Both the position numbers and the translations under genes were made by a program. Shown here one piece after another: positions 23,392 through 34,418 of a stretch of 64,000 nt of DNA. This DNA comes from Prostheceraeus crozeri. Its lineage: Eukaryota > Platyhelminthes > Polycladida > Euryleptidae. Numbering within the stretch: position 1 is the stretch's first letter; each line of letters opens with the position of its first letter. The stretch spans positions 310,001-374,000 of the forward strand of contig CAJQUW010007530.1 in the NCBI GenBank assembly GCA_907163375.1, in the 5' to 3' direction. The notes under the pieces were generated by a model, which was not told the origin of the DNA, searched no databases, and saw only the letters and a list, made by a program, of their open reading frames with translations.

Positions 23392-23830
23392 GTATTTCAA
23401 TGAATAGTCACCGTGCTATGAATTTAGCTGAAATTGATGAATGGACATTAACAGAAAGACTACACTAGAGATTGGAGTTGGAGAATAGGAAAAAAATTGG
23501 ACATCAACATCAAAAGAATTAACTGTCTGAATGGGCTTTTCGACATTCTAAATTTTCCTGTGCATGACCATACAGTAAAACAAAGAAATCTTAACTTTTG
23601 GTTTTATCAAAATATTTTGGATGAAACGTAATCACAAATTACACGCAATTGCAATTTACTGATTTGTTTTCAAACTTAAAATTGCCGGTTTTCCCAAAAT
23701 AATCGAGCTCTGACCGACTAAAAATTTCAAAGAGACCTTGACGAAGTTCATGTAAAAAGTGCAAATTTTTGCAAATAATCACCTTTTCGAGTTGCCAAGG
23801 TCACATCGATTTAGCAACTCGAAAAGGGCC
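23392..23830. repeat. P-element right terminal inverted repeat
   Basis: Reverse complement of 19,356-19,796 with few mismatches by eye (for example TTCAAAGAGACC on this side against GGTCTCTTCGAA on the left). The high match argues for a fairly recent insertion. Confidence 0.9.
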
Positions 23831-24038
23831 ATATAGACCTACATACAATTAATATTTATTATACAACCCTTATGCCCTTTACTTTCAATACACGTTATAT
23901 CAGCACATAAGTGATTGTGCAAGGGTATAAAACTTCATAACAACAGATTGAGAATGTGGTAACAGTGATGGTTTATACATGGTTAACATGGTTATACATG
24001 GTTAATACCAGTAATGTTGTTATATAAAATATTATAAT
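23831..24038. other. Short spacer between two DNA transposons
   Basis: Unassigned AT-rich DNA with a local direct duplication of GGTTATACATGGTTAA near 23,970-24,010. Confidence 0.4.
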
Positions 24039-25125
24039 CAGTGGCGGCGCGTGCTCCCTGACCATAGGCCTTCACTCGGCATTGGAATACTATTTCTATA
24101 CAAAGCACTTTTATGTCATAACATTAATTTTCATAAAAGCTGAATTTTTAATAACAATTTTCCGAACATTTTTTAAGGTCAAGTGAAAGTGCACATGAGA
24201 AGTGATTGCTCATGTCGCTTAACCGCCTTACTCAAGGAGCTGATTGCTATATCCCCTCTCTGTCCAGACAACATTTTCTCGAGCAAAAAAGAAGGCAAGG
24301 CCAACAGTTTCTTGTGTTTCTCACAGCCGGTCAGCCACTCACATGTCTGAAATTTTGATGCATTAAAATGTCTTGTGTATTTCTTATTTCTTTTTCTATG
24401 AGTACTTTCAATTTTATATCAGGTGCTGGCCTACTTTGCTTGACGACTGTCATCTTTTCAGTATATTCCCTTGGGACGAAAGGCGTGGTTTTGATCTCAT
24501 CTGCAGTACTAAACATAGCGTCATATCAATCACGTAAAAACAAATTATGGAATTCTACCGAATCTGGGTGTTCGAGTCAGATGCATTACTCTGCATTCAT
24601 TGGAGAACGCTCATCATCTGATTGCAGTCTTGTCTGAACGTCAGCCATCTGCTACTGTTGACGCACTGGCCTCTCTCACATTAAGCGAAGCTAGGAACAA
24701 TTGGGTTGCGCTTCCCTTACTATAATTGGATACCGCGCCTCGATCAAGAGTTGCGTAGAATTTCATTGCAAAAATTGGAGAAGGCAAAGCATCATGTCTA
24801 TCGGGAAAGCCATTATTGGCGCGGACGCGTGCGCTTACTGCCTCACACACACACAACTCTCTTCTGAACATCAGTGCTCCGTCTGAACACACGACTAGCT
24901 TGTGTGTCTAATTGTTCGAAGAAAGCAGCTATGATTCAAGCACGTGCTGTAAAACTGTTCACTCTTGAGGTTGAGCGTTTGATTTTGAGACGGGAAGCTG
25001 TACACAGTTGTCACGAGAAGCTATCGAATTTAAATGAATGATGACACTTTTCATTTTTATAAATGTTGGTAAATAATTTTTCAGGATGCGCCGAAGGCCT
25101 CGCAGGTACGGAGAAGACGCCACTG
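24039..25125. mobile_element. hAT-type non-autonomous element with intact target duplication
   Basis: Begins CAGTGGCGGCGCGTGCTCCC and ends GAGAAGACGCCACTG, giving short inverted ends CAGTGGCG, with a shared subterminal AGGCCTTC word. It is flanked on both sides by the identical 8 bp ATTATAAT (24,031-24,038 and 25,126-25,133), the target duplication size of hAT elements. No readable transposase; minus-strand frame 24,516-24,331 is unassigned. The perfect duplication suggests modest age. Confidence 0.85.
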
Positions 25126-25539
25126 ATTATAATATGATAACAGTCCCACCTCTGGTTAAACGACTTTAGCATAAAAATTACAGGTGCATCTCTTTGCAGT
25201 TGCCGACTTACGATCTCACAGTTTTTCTAAGGCTTGCTAATAATAATACTTGATAATGATTGATGCATTCACACTCAAAGTCGGTGGTTCAATACGGTAT
25301 GGGCTAACCCCCACAGCTGCTCTAGTGCTCTCCGGTCACTACGTTGCAACCTGGCTGCAGGTACACATCTGCTTGCTGATTGTTGCTCTTTCCATGATTG
25401 TTGCACATGCCGATGCTTCTGCAGTCCCTTCAATCACATGCATCTGTACTTATCTTTTCACTTTGTCACAATACATCTAGCTTCTGACATTTGGACGACG
25501 TTTCTGCTATTAGTTTGCCTTGTCGTTTTCTGTTTCTCT

Positions 25540-26240
25540 CTTCTGTTGGCATTATGCTAAAATCACCTGAAAAGTAATATCCATGGAGAAGGTATAAGTT
25601 AGGTAAAGTGGTAGCTCCGCTTTTATTAATTCCCCAATGTGTATACACTTCCGATTTTATTAAATGAACTCGAGGGGGATACAGTTGATAATTGTTGCCA
25701 AATGTGAGATATGCAAATATTTGCAGTTTTTGAAGTAATTGCCACGGAATTGAGTGATCATGATTGTAATGCAGAAGGAATGATGGTATTTCACAGATTC
25801 TCAGCGTCATGACAGCCTTGGAGAAGTGATGTTTGTTAAATTAGAAACTCGATAAGTTCCTATTGCTTTCATGCTGAACCTCAAGAGAACCTTCTTAAGC
25901 GTGATCATATCACAGGCAACCTGCCACTTGCACAGTAAAATCACATAATCAAAGACAATGACTTTAATTAACTTTGAAAGATGTAAATGGATCCACATCA
26001 CTATTCACATTTAAGAAATGAAACATGAATTTAGTGAATCATAAAATCATCCCGGCGAAAATTGAATTAAAACTTGAAATTTCAGCCAAGAAAGCACGAA
26101 ATCGCGACCTTTTCATGAAGACTTCCATTATAATGCGGCTCATGAAATTCCCTTTATAATCAGCTTGATTTCAGCTTAGTTAGGATGCTTATTAGCAAAT
26201 ATTCATTCCTTTTGATATCCAACTTGTTTCATACTAGCTA
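25540..26240. repeat. RepA copy 3
   Basis: Direct match to 400-1,075 and inverted match to 10,810-11,215. Landmarks: GATGTTTGTTAAATTAGAAA near 25,827, GACAATGACTTTAATTAACT near 25,955, and TTTTGATATCCAACTTGTTT near 26,208. Followed directly by RepB, as at 1.1 kb. Confidence 0.75.
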
Positions 26241-26284
26241 TTTTTTTTAGGGTCATCTCGGTAGTGTATAAGTTGGAAAATTTT

Positions 26285-26805
26285 GACGTTTTTCAAAACT
26301 GCTCAAATAATGTTTTGGACCACAGGAACGTAATCTACGCAAAAAAACAATTCTTTTCATATAAAAATTTTCACTGTATACATATACTTTTTTGAGTCGA
26401 CACTCTAAAAATTGGGCAATTTAATCCACATTTCAACCAAATTCTCGCACACATATCGGATTAGAAACATGATAGTAACACATGCACCATTAGGAAATGA
26501 CCTGAACACATTCCATGTCAAAAATTATGGCTCTAGACTTAGTATTTTTAAATTCATTAGCGAGAATACATAACATTCCATTTTAGTCAAAACTGCAATC
26601 TGTAATCGTGTCTGACAAGAAGAGGAATCAGGTAGAACTCGACAGACTCGCACATTCATAATAGGCATAGGATGTACATCATTTTGTGAAAGTCTCATTT
26701 TCGGCCTCGTTCCCTACAGAAACTCACTCTCCACAAAAAATGAATATTTTCATATAGAAATTTTTACTGCATACAGATACTTTTTTGAGTCGACACTCTA
26801 CCTAT
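26285..26805. repeat. RepB copies flanking a diverged RepC piece
   Basis: RepB-like blocks sit at 26,285-26,412 and 26,715-26,805 (CATATAAAAATTTTCACTGT and TTTTTTGAGTCGACACTCTA in each, with small differences). Between them, 26,440-26,712 is a diverged copy of RepC (AGGAAATGACCTGAACACAT, CTGACAAGAAGAGGAATCAG). The arrangement is like an element with RepB as direct terminal repeats around RepC. Confidence 0.6.
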
Positions 26806-26849
26806 ATATCCCTACTCTATGATGTGATCCATCTTCCACTGTCTTTGAG

Positions 26850-28130
26850 GTGCCAGCAAGTCAAGCATGAGAACTGTCAAAAGAATGGACTCGGTGACTT
26901 ATGTATGAGCCACCAAATATATTGCAATATTCATAGTGTTGGAAGACCAGTCCACTAACCAATAATTTCGTTAACAGAAAGCGCTGACAAGTTCAAATCC
27001 AACTTAAAACTAAAATTTTTCACCAAACTTCATTGGCTGTTTCTAAAAGAGCGAATTGTCCGAACTTTCTATTTGGTCATTGGCCGTATTTCTTCTTATC
27101 CCTTCTACGGTATATCCCTACTCTATGTTCTGTACATTATAACAAGTGGAATTGAGGAGTTATGGTCAACCTTTTCTTTAGAGTCTGAGTCACATTTTTA
27201 TCAACTTCATTGTGGCTATGAATGATTTAATGTACACTCAATATGCTAGCCTCAACATGGACAAAGAAAATGGCAGATGTGGCATGTCATACTTCACAGT
27301 GAAAGTCACGATTTTCAGTCATTTCATTTTAAGATAACTGTCATAGAGTAAATAGACTAACTTACCTAGCCTATTCTATGATAACTGTATCGATTAATGA
27401 CTAACTAGTACGGCCACCAGAGCGAGTCTGAAAATGAGACCTTCATGGAATGATGTGCACCCTATCCCTGCTTTGAATCTTCGCGTCTGCCGAGTTCTGG
27501 GTAGTTCCTCTTCTTGTCAGACAAAGAAACAAAGAAACAAAGAAACAAAGAAAATCCCTTGTTAATCTAATGCAACTTCTTATAAACATGAAATTTTCTA
27601 CTCTCTCATTGGCTGTTTTTAAAAGAGCGAATTGTCCGAACTTTCTATTTGGTCATTGGTCGTATTTCTTCTTGTCAACTATAAGAGCTTCAACAAATCA
27701 CAGTAACGTCTGTCCCATTGTGCTACTGAATGTTTTTTTACGTGCGTGCGTCATTACGTTTTTTTGCGTTCGGAAATGATGCTACCACATATTCTTAGAG
27801 TCATCAAATTCAATGTCAGAAAAATATAAAATCAAGCTAATGCTATTATGAGAAAGACATGCAGCAATGTGCCAACAAGTCAAGCATGAGAACTGCCAAA
27901 AGAATGGCCTCGGTGACTTATGCATGATCCACCAAATATATTGCAATATTCATAGTGTTGGAAATTGGAATACCATTCCACTAAACAACAACTTCGTTAA
28001 CAGAAAGCGCTAGCAAGTTCATATCCATCTTAAAACTAAAATTTTTCATCAAAGCTTCATTGGCTGTATCTAAAAAAGTGAATTTTCCGAACAGTCTACT
28101 TTGTCATTGGCTGTATTACTCTTGTCAACA
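26850..28130. repeat. RepC-family cluster: two direct partial copies and one inverted copy
   Basis: The segment starting GTGCCAGCAAGTCAAGCATG (about 26,850) is repeated at 27,870 (GTGCCAACAAGTCAAGCATG); both run through the CACCAAATATATTGCAATAT word. The middle (26,925-27,525) is the reverse complement of 10,140-10,745. A third copy of the TTCATTGGCTGTTTTTAAAA block sits at 27,605. It is a nest of related, non-coding elements. Confidence 0.75.
27521..27554. repeat. Microsatellite, AAACAAAG unit
   Basis: About four units of the 8-bp repeat ACAAAGAA inside the RepC copy. The corresponding position at 10,135 has a single unit, so this is a local expansion. Confidence 0.85.
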
Positions 28131-28233
28131 ATAAGAGCTTCAACAAATCATAGGTAACGTCTGTCCCATTTGCAAATGCTATTGAATGTCTTCTCTCCTT
28201 TATAAACACTTGAGAGGAAGATTCCCTTACTAA

Positions 28234-29318
28234 TCGCTTGTCAAGATACAACCACGTTCAACAGAAGAAGCCATTTACTATAGTTCTCTTGATATCTTCT
28301 TACAAAAATACCTATCTCTGGTTCTTTTGATTGTCGGAACACTCAATTGGATTTTGATCTTGTTGGTGACACGTGCAGGGTTTTGGAGGTATATTTCGAC
28401 CAATTCTCTGAGAGCTTCAAAAGCCGATCGCCTACCAAGTCTACTATTTTGTCTGTCTATCGCGGATGGGCTAACAGTTTGGATGTTTTGCATGAAAATG
28501 GCAAGTTTTGGTTGGATCGAGTACTATATAGCTCATCATTCTGCAGCATCGTGGGCACTAAATCAATTTGGTGCCCTTCCGCCGAACTTCTCCAACTGGT
28601 TAGTTGTTCTTCTGACTTTTGAACGATTCTTTTTCATGTATTTTCCGACGAAGGCAAGACAAATGCTTACAAAAGGTAAAACATTCTTGATTTTTCTTAT
28701 CTTTGTATTACAAGAGATTTTGAGACATTTTCCTGTAGCTGATAGTTATGATTATCTGTTGGAACGTGACGCGATAAGAGTTGAATTGAATGAAGACATC
28801 GATGCGGAGCTGCGTAAAGAATTGAATGAAATGCTGAGTGAAGTAAAAAATGACACATTCATTTGTTCCGAACCCCTAAATCCATCAGAAATGTTATTTC
28901 TTGCCGGTTTGTACCGGCAATATTAGTTGGAGCATTCATCATTCTCGTCGTCAATAAATGGCGCAGACAAATTGTTTGGAGAAAATCAATGGCCGGAGGG
29001 AGCGAAAATGCCGATGAAATGACGAACAAGGAAAAAAAACAACTTCCTTTAATAATTGTCACAGGAAAGGTGTTCTTTGTCATTAATATCAATAAGCTCA
29101 TACTGTTTGCTGTTATTAAGCTAGGATTCTTATGTGTAGAGAAACAACATCTTGTGGAGACGATTGTGACATTGATTACTGTTGTCAACCATGAGACAAA
29201 TTTTATATTTTACATCCTTTTTTCGCGTGCTTATCGCGAGGAATTTGTCGGTGAAATAAAGTCAATGTGCTGCTGCTGCTGCATCTCAGGGGCGGTTGGA
29301 CCAAGTGACTCAGCTTGA
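28234..29318 (+). pseudogene. Rhodopsin-family (class A) GPCR, possibly broken by a frameshift in TM5
   Basis: Two overlapping frames (open from 28,234 to 28,926 and 28,863 to 29,318) together cover seven hydrophobic segments: TM1 around LIVGTLNWILILLV, TM2 LPSLLFCLSIADGLTV, TM3 WLVVLLTFERFFFMYF, TM4 FLIFLIFVLQE, TM5 FVPAILVGAFIILVV, TM6 LILFAVIKLGFL, TM7 ending NHETNFIFYILFSRAYREEF. ERF stands in the DRY position, and NFIFY-x6-R is the TM7-helix 8 form seen in FMRFamide-like receptors. A CCCCC run near the C-terminus could be palmitoylated. Between TM4 and TM5 is a long acidic loop. The frame changes near 28,880-28,925, at the start of TM5; no intron boundaries fit there, so it is a pseudogene or a sequence error. 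No in-frame ATG exists upstream of TM1 after the stop at 28,231, so the start is in an unseen exon or lost. Confidence 0.7.
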
Positions 29319-29320
29319 GC

Positions 29321-29326
29321 AATAAA
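29321..29326 (+). promoter_or_regulatory. Candidate polyadenylation signal of the GPCR gene
   Basis: AATAAA lies two bases after the GPCR stop codon (TGAGCAATAAATA). Close spacing is common in compact 3' ends; no downstream GT-rich element was verified. Confidence 0.5.
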
Positions 29327-30195
29327 TATACTTCGTCTATTTACAATGAACTGAACTGCACTGTATGTTGAAGATCCTTGTTTGGAATATCAACACTCTC
29401 CTTTCATTATTGATTTATGCAGTGTTATTGTCGTTCATTTATTTATTGCCACAGCACACTTCATATAAACACTTTTTGTCTTAAAAACGCGATTTCGTTC
29501 TCCTTGTATTTTGTCAAAGAGCAACATGGGATAGCAGAGTTACTTATCTAAACTGAAAACTTTCGTCTTTCATAACATCTCATCAGACTTCATTTGCTTC
29601 TTTTGATAGTAGCTAGCTGAATGTTCTCTGTGCTAAATTCCAACCGATTCCTATTATCTCACTAAATGTGTGAAGATTAAAATAGCATGAATGAAATGCC
29701 AAATAATTATTATACATAGAAATGCGATAAATATATGAAAAATAAAAAAATAGAATATTGTCTAGCAAAATTTTCACTTGAACGTCTTTTTAATATTCAT
29801 TGCTCAGATTTACTGAAAACGATGGTCAGTAGAGTCTTTAACAAAGAAAATATGAATACTTTTAGAATTGATTCCAAGTTCATTAATGGGAACGCTGCTA
29901 GGTGGACTACGGTTAACTGCCTCACTGCCTCGTGTAGTGCACATCAACATAAAACACAACAAAACTTATTGAATTTTAATGACGATATTGTCAAAGGGCC
30001 TGTTACCAACTTCATTTTATGTTGGATAGACATCTTGACACTTTGTTGTTTTACAGAAAATGGTGTAGAGGGGCAAGAAATGATCAAATGCATAACTTTA
30101 GCATAGTCATGACATTGATTTTGGCATGGTCAACAGACTTTGGTATTCATAGCTATGTTAAAACAAGTTATTCTGCTCCCTGTTCTTTTATTCCA
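29327..30195. other. No recognisable gene
   Basis: One plus-strand ORF (29,735-30,106, 123 codons) has no family features and may be chance. The rest is AT-rich intergenic DNA. Confidence 0.4.
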
Positions 30196-30250
30196 GGATG
30201 AGGTAATGTAGTTAAAATAAAAACAAGTAAGTGACTGATAAAACCCGACG

Positions 30251-30267
30251 TTTCGTCTCACAGAGAC
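30251..30267 (-). ncRNA. Hairpin followed by GAAA at the Penelope 3' end (hammerhead-like relic?)
   Basis: On the minus strand GTCTC-TGT-GAGAC forms a perfect 5-bp stem and is followed at once by GAAAC. Penelope-like elements are known to carry small hammerhead ribozymes whose stem II is followed by GAAA. The CUGANGA strand expected before stem II is not present (the bases are ATGAGTAT), so ribozyme activity is not supported by what is visible. Confidence 0.25.
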
Positions 30268-30315
30268 ATACTCATGGGTATAGCTGGTGAACACAAGAAT
30301 AATAAAGTTCAGTCT

Positions 30316-32571
30316 TTATATACAACGATTGATGTTCATCAGCTCATGCTTCCTATTCAATTCAGGCTTTAAGAAATCAATACAGTTTGCTTCAGAAATT
30401 CTAGTGCGTTTGACAGGATCGGTCTGACTGTCAAGAAAATCAATGGTAAAATCAGTAATGGTCATCAAAGAATTAGAATGATTAACAAGAACATGATTGG
30501 CGAGAGCACTCGAACCTTCGAGATTAGTAATAGATCTGCGATGCTCATGATAGCGCGTAAAGAAGGGGCGGTTAGTCGAACCAATATACGTTTTGCTGCA
30601 AATGTTGCACGAAAACCTATAAACAACATAACGCATGCTACAGTTAATGTTATCGGGTAGGCTCTTACAAATATTGCAACTGCATGGCTTGGAATTATTA
30701 TAGTTCAAAAAATATTTGCCTAATTGCTTTCCTGGTTTATTGACAATCTTGATAGGTAGATTAAACTTCTTACTAAGGTGTTTCAGTTTTCGAGAACAAC
30801 GTTCATTAACAAAATTTAATTTTAGGAAGACCGAACTATCTTTAGTCTTACTATCTGTATATTTGGTGATTTTAGCTTTGCTAGTAGGCCTGCTAATGGA
30901 CTTGAATCCATTACTAATCAAAACAGTATTGAGTTTGCTATCACTTTCTTTAAGGTTAGCATCATTCGAGCACCTATCGTCAACATACCTAAAACTATTC
31001 TTAACAAAATTACTCTTAACAAAAGAAGGCACCCAACTGCTAGCCTTCAAAACAAATGCCAGAATGGCAAGCTTTTTTGTACCAAGTATAATTTACAGTG
31101 TCCGAAACAGAGATACTAATATCCAAGAAGTTCAAAGTACTATTTGCTGGAGTTTCTAAAGTAAAGTCAATATGTTTATTGACAGAGTTGAAAATATTTA
31201 GGATGTTAGTAAAAGTCTCTGAGTTATTAGTAAACGGACCGATAATAACGTCGTCAATGTATCGATAATAGACAGATGGTTTGATACCATACTCTAAATC
31301 AAGACGATTCAATGCCATAGTTTCAATATGATGCATGTAGATTATCGCAAATGCTGGTGCAAAGTGTGCACCCATGGGACAACCATGAATTTGCAAGAAA
31401 GTTTTATTATTGTACTCAATTTCGTAATTAAAACAGACGAATCTCATGAATGGAGATAAGTCGTTAGGCGCAAAGCCGTAAGAATTGATTTTATTCCAAT
31501 TATCTTCAGAAAGTTTGGTGACAACGCTGATGCCCTCGTTCAGAGGGATGTTATTATATAAATTCTTAACGTCAAGAGAGATAAAAATTAGTGGATCACT
31601 ACTATTGAAACTCAACGTTTTTAACGACTCGATCAATGTGAGAGTACTTTTTATATTAGCTGGGACAAATTCTATCAATTGACCTAAAAGCTGAGTTAGC
31701 AACCAATCGACTTTTTCAGTAGGAGTTGAAATAGCAGAGGCAATAGGCCGCAGAGGATAACCATCATTTTCCAGAACCTTGTAGTCTTTGACAGTACAAT
31801 AAAACTTTACTGGTCTACTGCCACAAGCCAAAAGTTTATTAACTTTGATATGGGGTTGTTATTGCATTTTTTCCTTATCAATGAGTTGGTTTCTTTTTCA
31901 ATATTTTTGCACTTAGATGCTAATAAAGGTTTATAGATGTCAGTATTATTCAGGACGGTTTCGACTCTACTTTCAAATTTCTCTAGGTCGGTGATAACCA
32001 AACGGTTACTTTTATCCGAAGGAACGGCAGTAAGGTTATTGTTCCTCAAAAAAGTGCGAGTTTTTTGCATCAAGTTAGAAGTATACTTGTATCTAGAATT
32101 ATTACGCATGTGCCTTACTTTGGTGTCAATGATTTTTTTAGCCTCGCATTAAAATAATTTCAAATTCGATTCAGTAATACAATCCATATTATTAGGGAAG
32201 CGAACAGAATTCTCTTTAAAAGGAATGTACAATTTAGAGTTATCCTCAAAATGAGAATTGGCAAAAAGCTGATGCCACCTAAGAGAATAAGTCAAACAAT
32301 CTACATAAAGGAAGTTATTTTTACGGAAGCGTTGATTAACAGGGTTAGGTAAGCGATACTTAGGCCCATTGCTCAAAAACTGAGCAATGTCAGAAGGAAT
32401 GCTGATATCAGTTTCATTTGAAAGACCATCATAATTGGATAATTTAGGAGGAGCTGATGAAACATCAATTTCAAACCGAAAGTTATCAGTAAATTTAAAA
32501 TGGAACTTAGGTTTACATGAAAAGTCATAAGCACTTCTTACTAAAGGGTAGTACTTTTCCGTGAATTTCAA
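30316..32571 (-). pseudogene. Penelope-type reverse transcriptase with GIY-YIG endonuclease, broken
   Basis: Four open frames in sequence. The first (32,571-32,149) is N-terminal and less conserved. The second (32,109-31,807) has AVPSDKSNRLVI, the Penelope DKxxxxVV-type motif. The third (31,831-31,040) is the polymerase core: KDYKVLENDGYPLRPIASAI, LDVKNLYNNIP, IHGCPMGAHFAPAFA and YRYIDDVI, the YxDD catalytic motif. The fourth (31,050-30,316) carries YRFSCNICSKTYIGSTNRPF, the GIY-YIG core, and ends RISEANCIDFLKPELNRKHE. In intact elements these are one protein of 700-800 residues that primes on chromosome ends or nicks. About three frame changes are present, so the copy is dead but not very old. 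Confidence 0.85.
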
Positions 32572-32649
32572 CCACTTGTTGCAGTGTCTTTGATATGGTC
32601 ATGACATATGAACTTTGGTATGGTCATGACATACCGACCATAATAAAAA

Positions 32650-34410
32650 TGTCTGAAGAAATTGAAAAGAAATAAATCCAACTGGAATGTTGTGTCGGAT
32701 GAACAAGATAGAGTTTTGTCCATCTAAATTATCTATTTCAAGTCAATTTCTATCCAAATTAGTCAGACTAGCTTTCGCTTGCCTTGTCGTGAATCATTGT
32801 GACAAGGATCTTGTTCCCGAAATGCATTGGTATTGCTGTCATGCATGAAATTTGAAGGAATTGCAATATTATTTCGGATGGACAAATGCGACTTTTTACA
32901 GGAAGTTTTCAAAATCACCTCAACTTATGTGGGAGTAGGCAGGCTAACCGAGTAAAGATGAATTGTGGCCATCCGACATGCATTAAAAGAATCAACCGAA
33001 GGTGTTATTGAGATGCGTCCGTAAATGAAATTTATCCTGTTTTGCAATCAAATATTAGAAAATTTTGTCGCAAAAGTTGATATTTACAGTATTTCGTAAC
33101 AAGTGAGAGTTTTCATAAATAAATCTAATAAAAACAGAAATAAAAATATAATATTTATTATAATAATGATTGGGGTGTTTATAGTCTGTTCATAGTCTAA
33201 GCGCAATAGTCAGAAATAACAGCGCTTCGTAATTCAAGATAATAGATCGCATTGGCACAAAACTTCATTAGCTCCTTCTTCAAATTCGTTTTCACAATGA
33301 TGTAACGACCATGTAATAGATCTCGAATATTTTCCAATATTTAATCTTTAATAATGCATACTTGGTATTCTAAATGTGTCAAGCTCCCTTATTGAAGTGA
33401 TTATAACAGTTATCTATAAATACTCGTGCAGTTTATAGAATCTTACATCATAGGATGCCATCTCAAATCTTATTTTCCAGTGCTATGCGCTGAACAGAAA
33501 AAGAATTATATCAGCAGTGCATGTCACGCGTCATTTGAGAGGAAAATCTCGAGGTTCTTCCTCGTTGCATTTTTTCATATTAAGCCTGCGATGAATTTGG
33601 ATATTTTTCATTCAAAGAGCAATAATGTGTCAACTCTTACACCGGCTATTCAATCCGTTTAACTGATGAAGTAGTCAAGTTTATAAATAACCGCAAGATA
33701 GAGGAAGCACAGTTTGAATTCGTGCAAAATCTTGATAATGTTCAGTCAATATTTGGCCTGCACACTTTCACGTTTGATGTTGGGATAGAGGAATGATGAT
33801 GCATGTAACAGGGTTGGATTTTGTAAGGCCAGCCGGCTATATTAAATTGGACCCATATCGACCGTTGACGACATTCAGTCTAAAATAAATTGCTTAGTAA
33901 ATCATTAAGTCAACATTAAGAATGTGCAAATGTATCATAATTTGAGAGTATCCACACGCATGGTTTTTGATATAAACATTGCAAACTGCTCTGAACATTT
34001 AAAAAATGATTACCGGCAACTTTTACATGCAGTTCAAACCCTACTTTATCTCAAATAAAGTTTCCAGAATCGTTTATTCTAGCCTGTATGAATTTTGGTA
34101 GCATTGTGTACTCCTCAACCTATCTTTTGTAAAATTATTCCAGATCTTTGCATAGTTAATATAACACGTGGAGCTGAGAGATGCAGTGAATTTCAATGCA
34201 ACCTAGGGCCAACTACCCGAACATGTGACAGTGGATGGTGAATAATTTGTTGATAAATGAACAGCACGCATTAAAGTTTGATTGACGTTGTACATGGACG
34301 CAATTGAAATGAAAAATTGATGGCACGTTTGGCGAGCTCATTGTTCAAAACTGTTATGCGTCAGCTCGCGGTCATCAATGTAAACTCAAAGGATCTGAAT
34401 TCAAACTGTA
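32650..34410. other. Gene-free stretch
   Basis: AT-rich DNA. The longest ORF (33,426-33,662 +) has no family resemblance. No RNA genes, terminal repeats or repeats shared with other parts of the window were noticed. Confidence 0.45.
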
Positions 34411-34418
34411 GTGCAGAG

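Larger units (their letters stand above)
19356..23830 (-). mobile_element. P-element-like DNA transposon (THAP type), long terminal inverted repeats
   Basis: A 4.47-kb unit. The left arm (19,356-19,796) is almost a perfect reverse complement of the right arm (about 23,392-23,830); both outer ends read GGCCCTTTTCGAG from outside in. Inside is a minus-strand THAP-domain transposase of the P-element family (19,945-22,774). A further short inverted pair lies just inside the arms (19,803-19,858 and 23,103-23,143, sharing CGACCTTTCATATCCCG). I could not find an exact 8-bp target duplication: flanks TCAACATA and ATATAGAC match poorly. The element is no longer autonomous because the transposase is frameshifted. 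Confidence 0.85.
30196..32575 (-). mobile_element. Penelope-like retroelement (PLE2), reverse transcriptase plus GIY-YIG
   Basis: Minus-strand coding from 32,571 to 30,316 carries, in order, an N-terminal region, a Penelope-type reverse transcriptase and a GIY-YIG endonuclease. Downstream (30,200-30,310) is a short 3' region with a GTCTC-ACA-GAGAC hairpin. Size and order fit a near full-length Penelope-like element. Coding is spread over several frames, so it is inactive. No matching terminal repeat is visible at 32.6 kb; there, the word ATGGTCATGACATA occurs twice. Confidence 0.85.

Noticed and set aside
19348-23838. An 8-bp target duplication at the P-like element
   Set aside because: TCAACATA and ATATAGAC do not match well, and shifting the boundary by a few bases does not help.
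25250-25480. 76-codon plus-strand ORF with hydrophobic stretches
   Set aside because: No homology pattern, no start context, and it ends at the edge of a RepA copy; likely chance.
30255-30267. Functional hammerhead ribozyme at the Penelope 3' end
   Set aside because: The stem and GAAA are there but the CUGANGA core strand is not, so a working ribozyme cannot be claimed.
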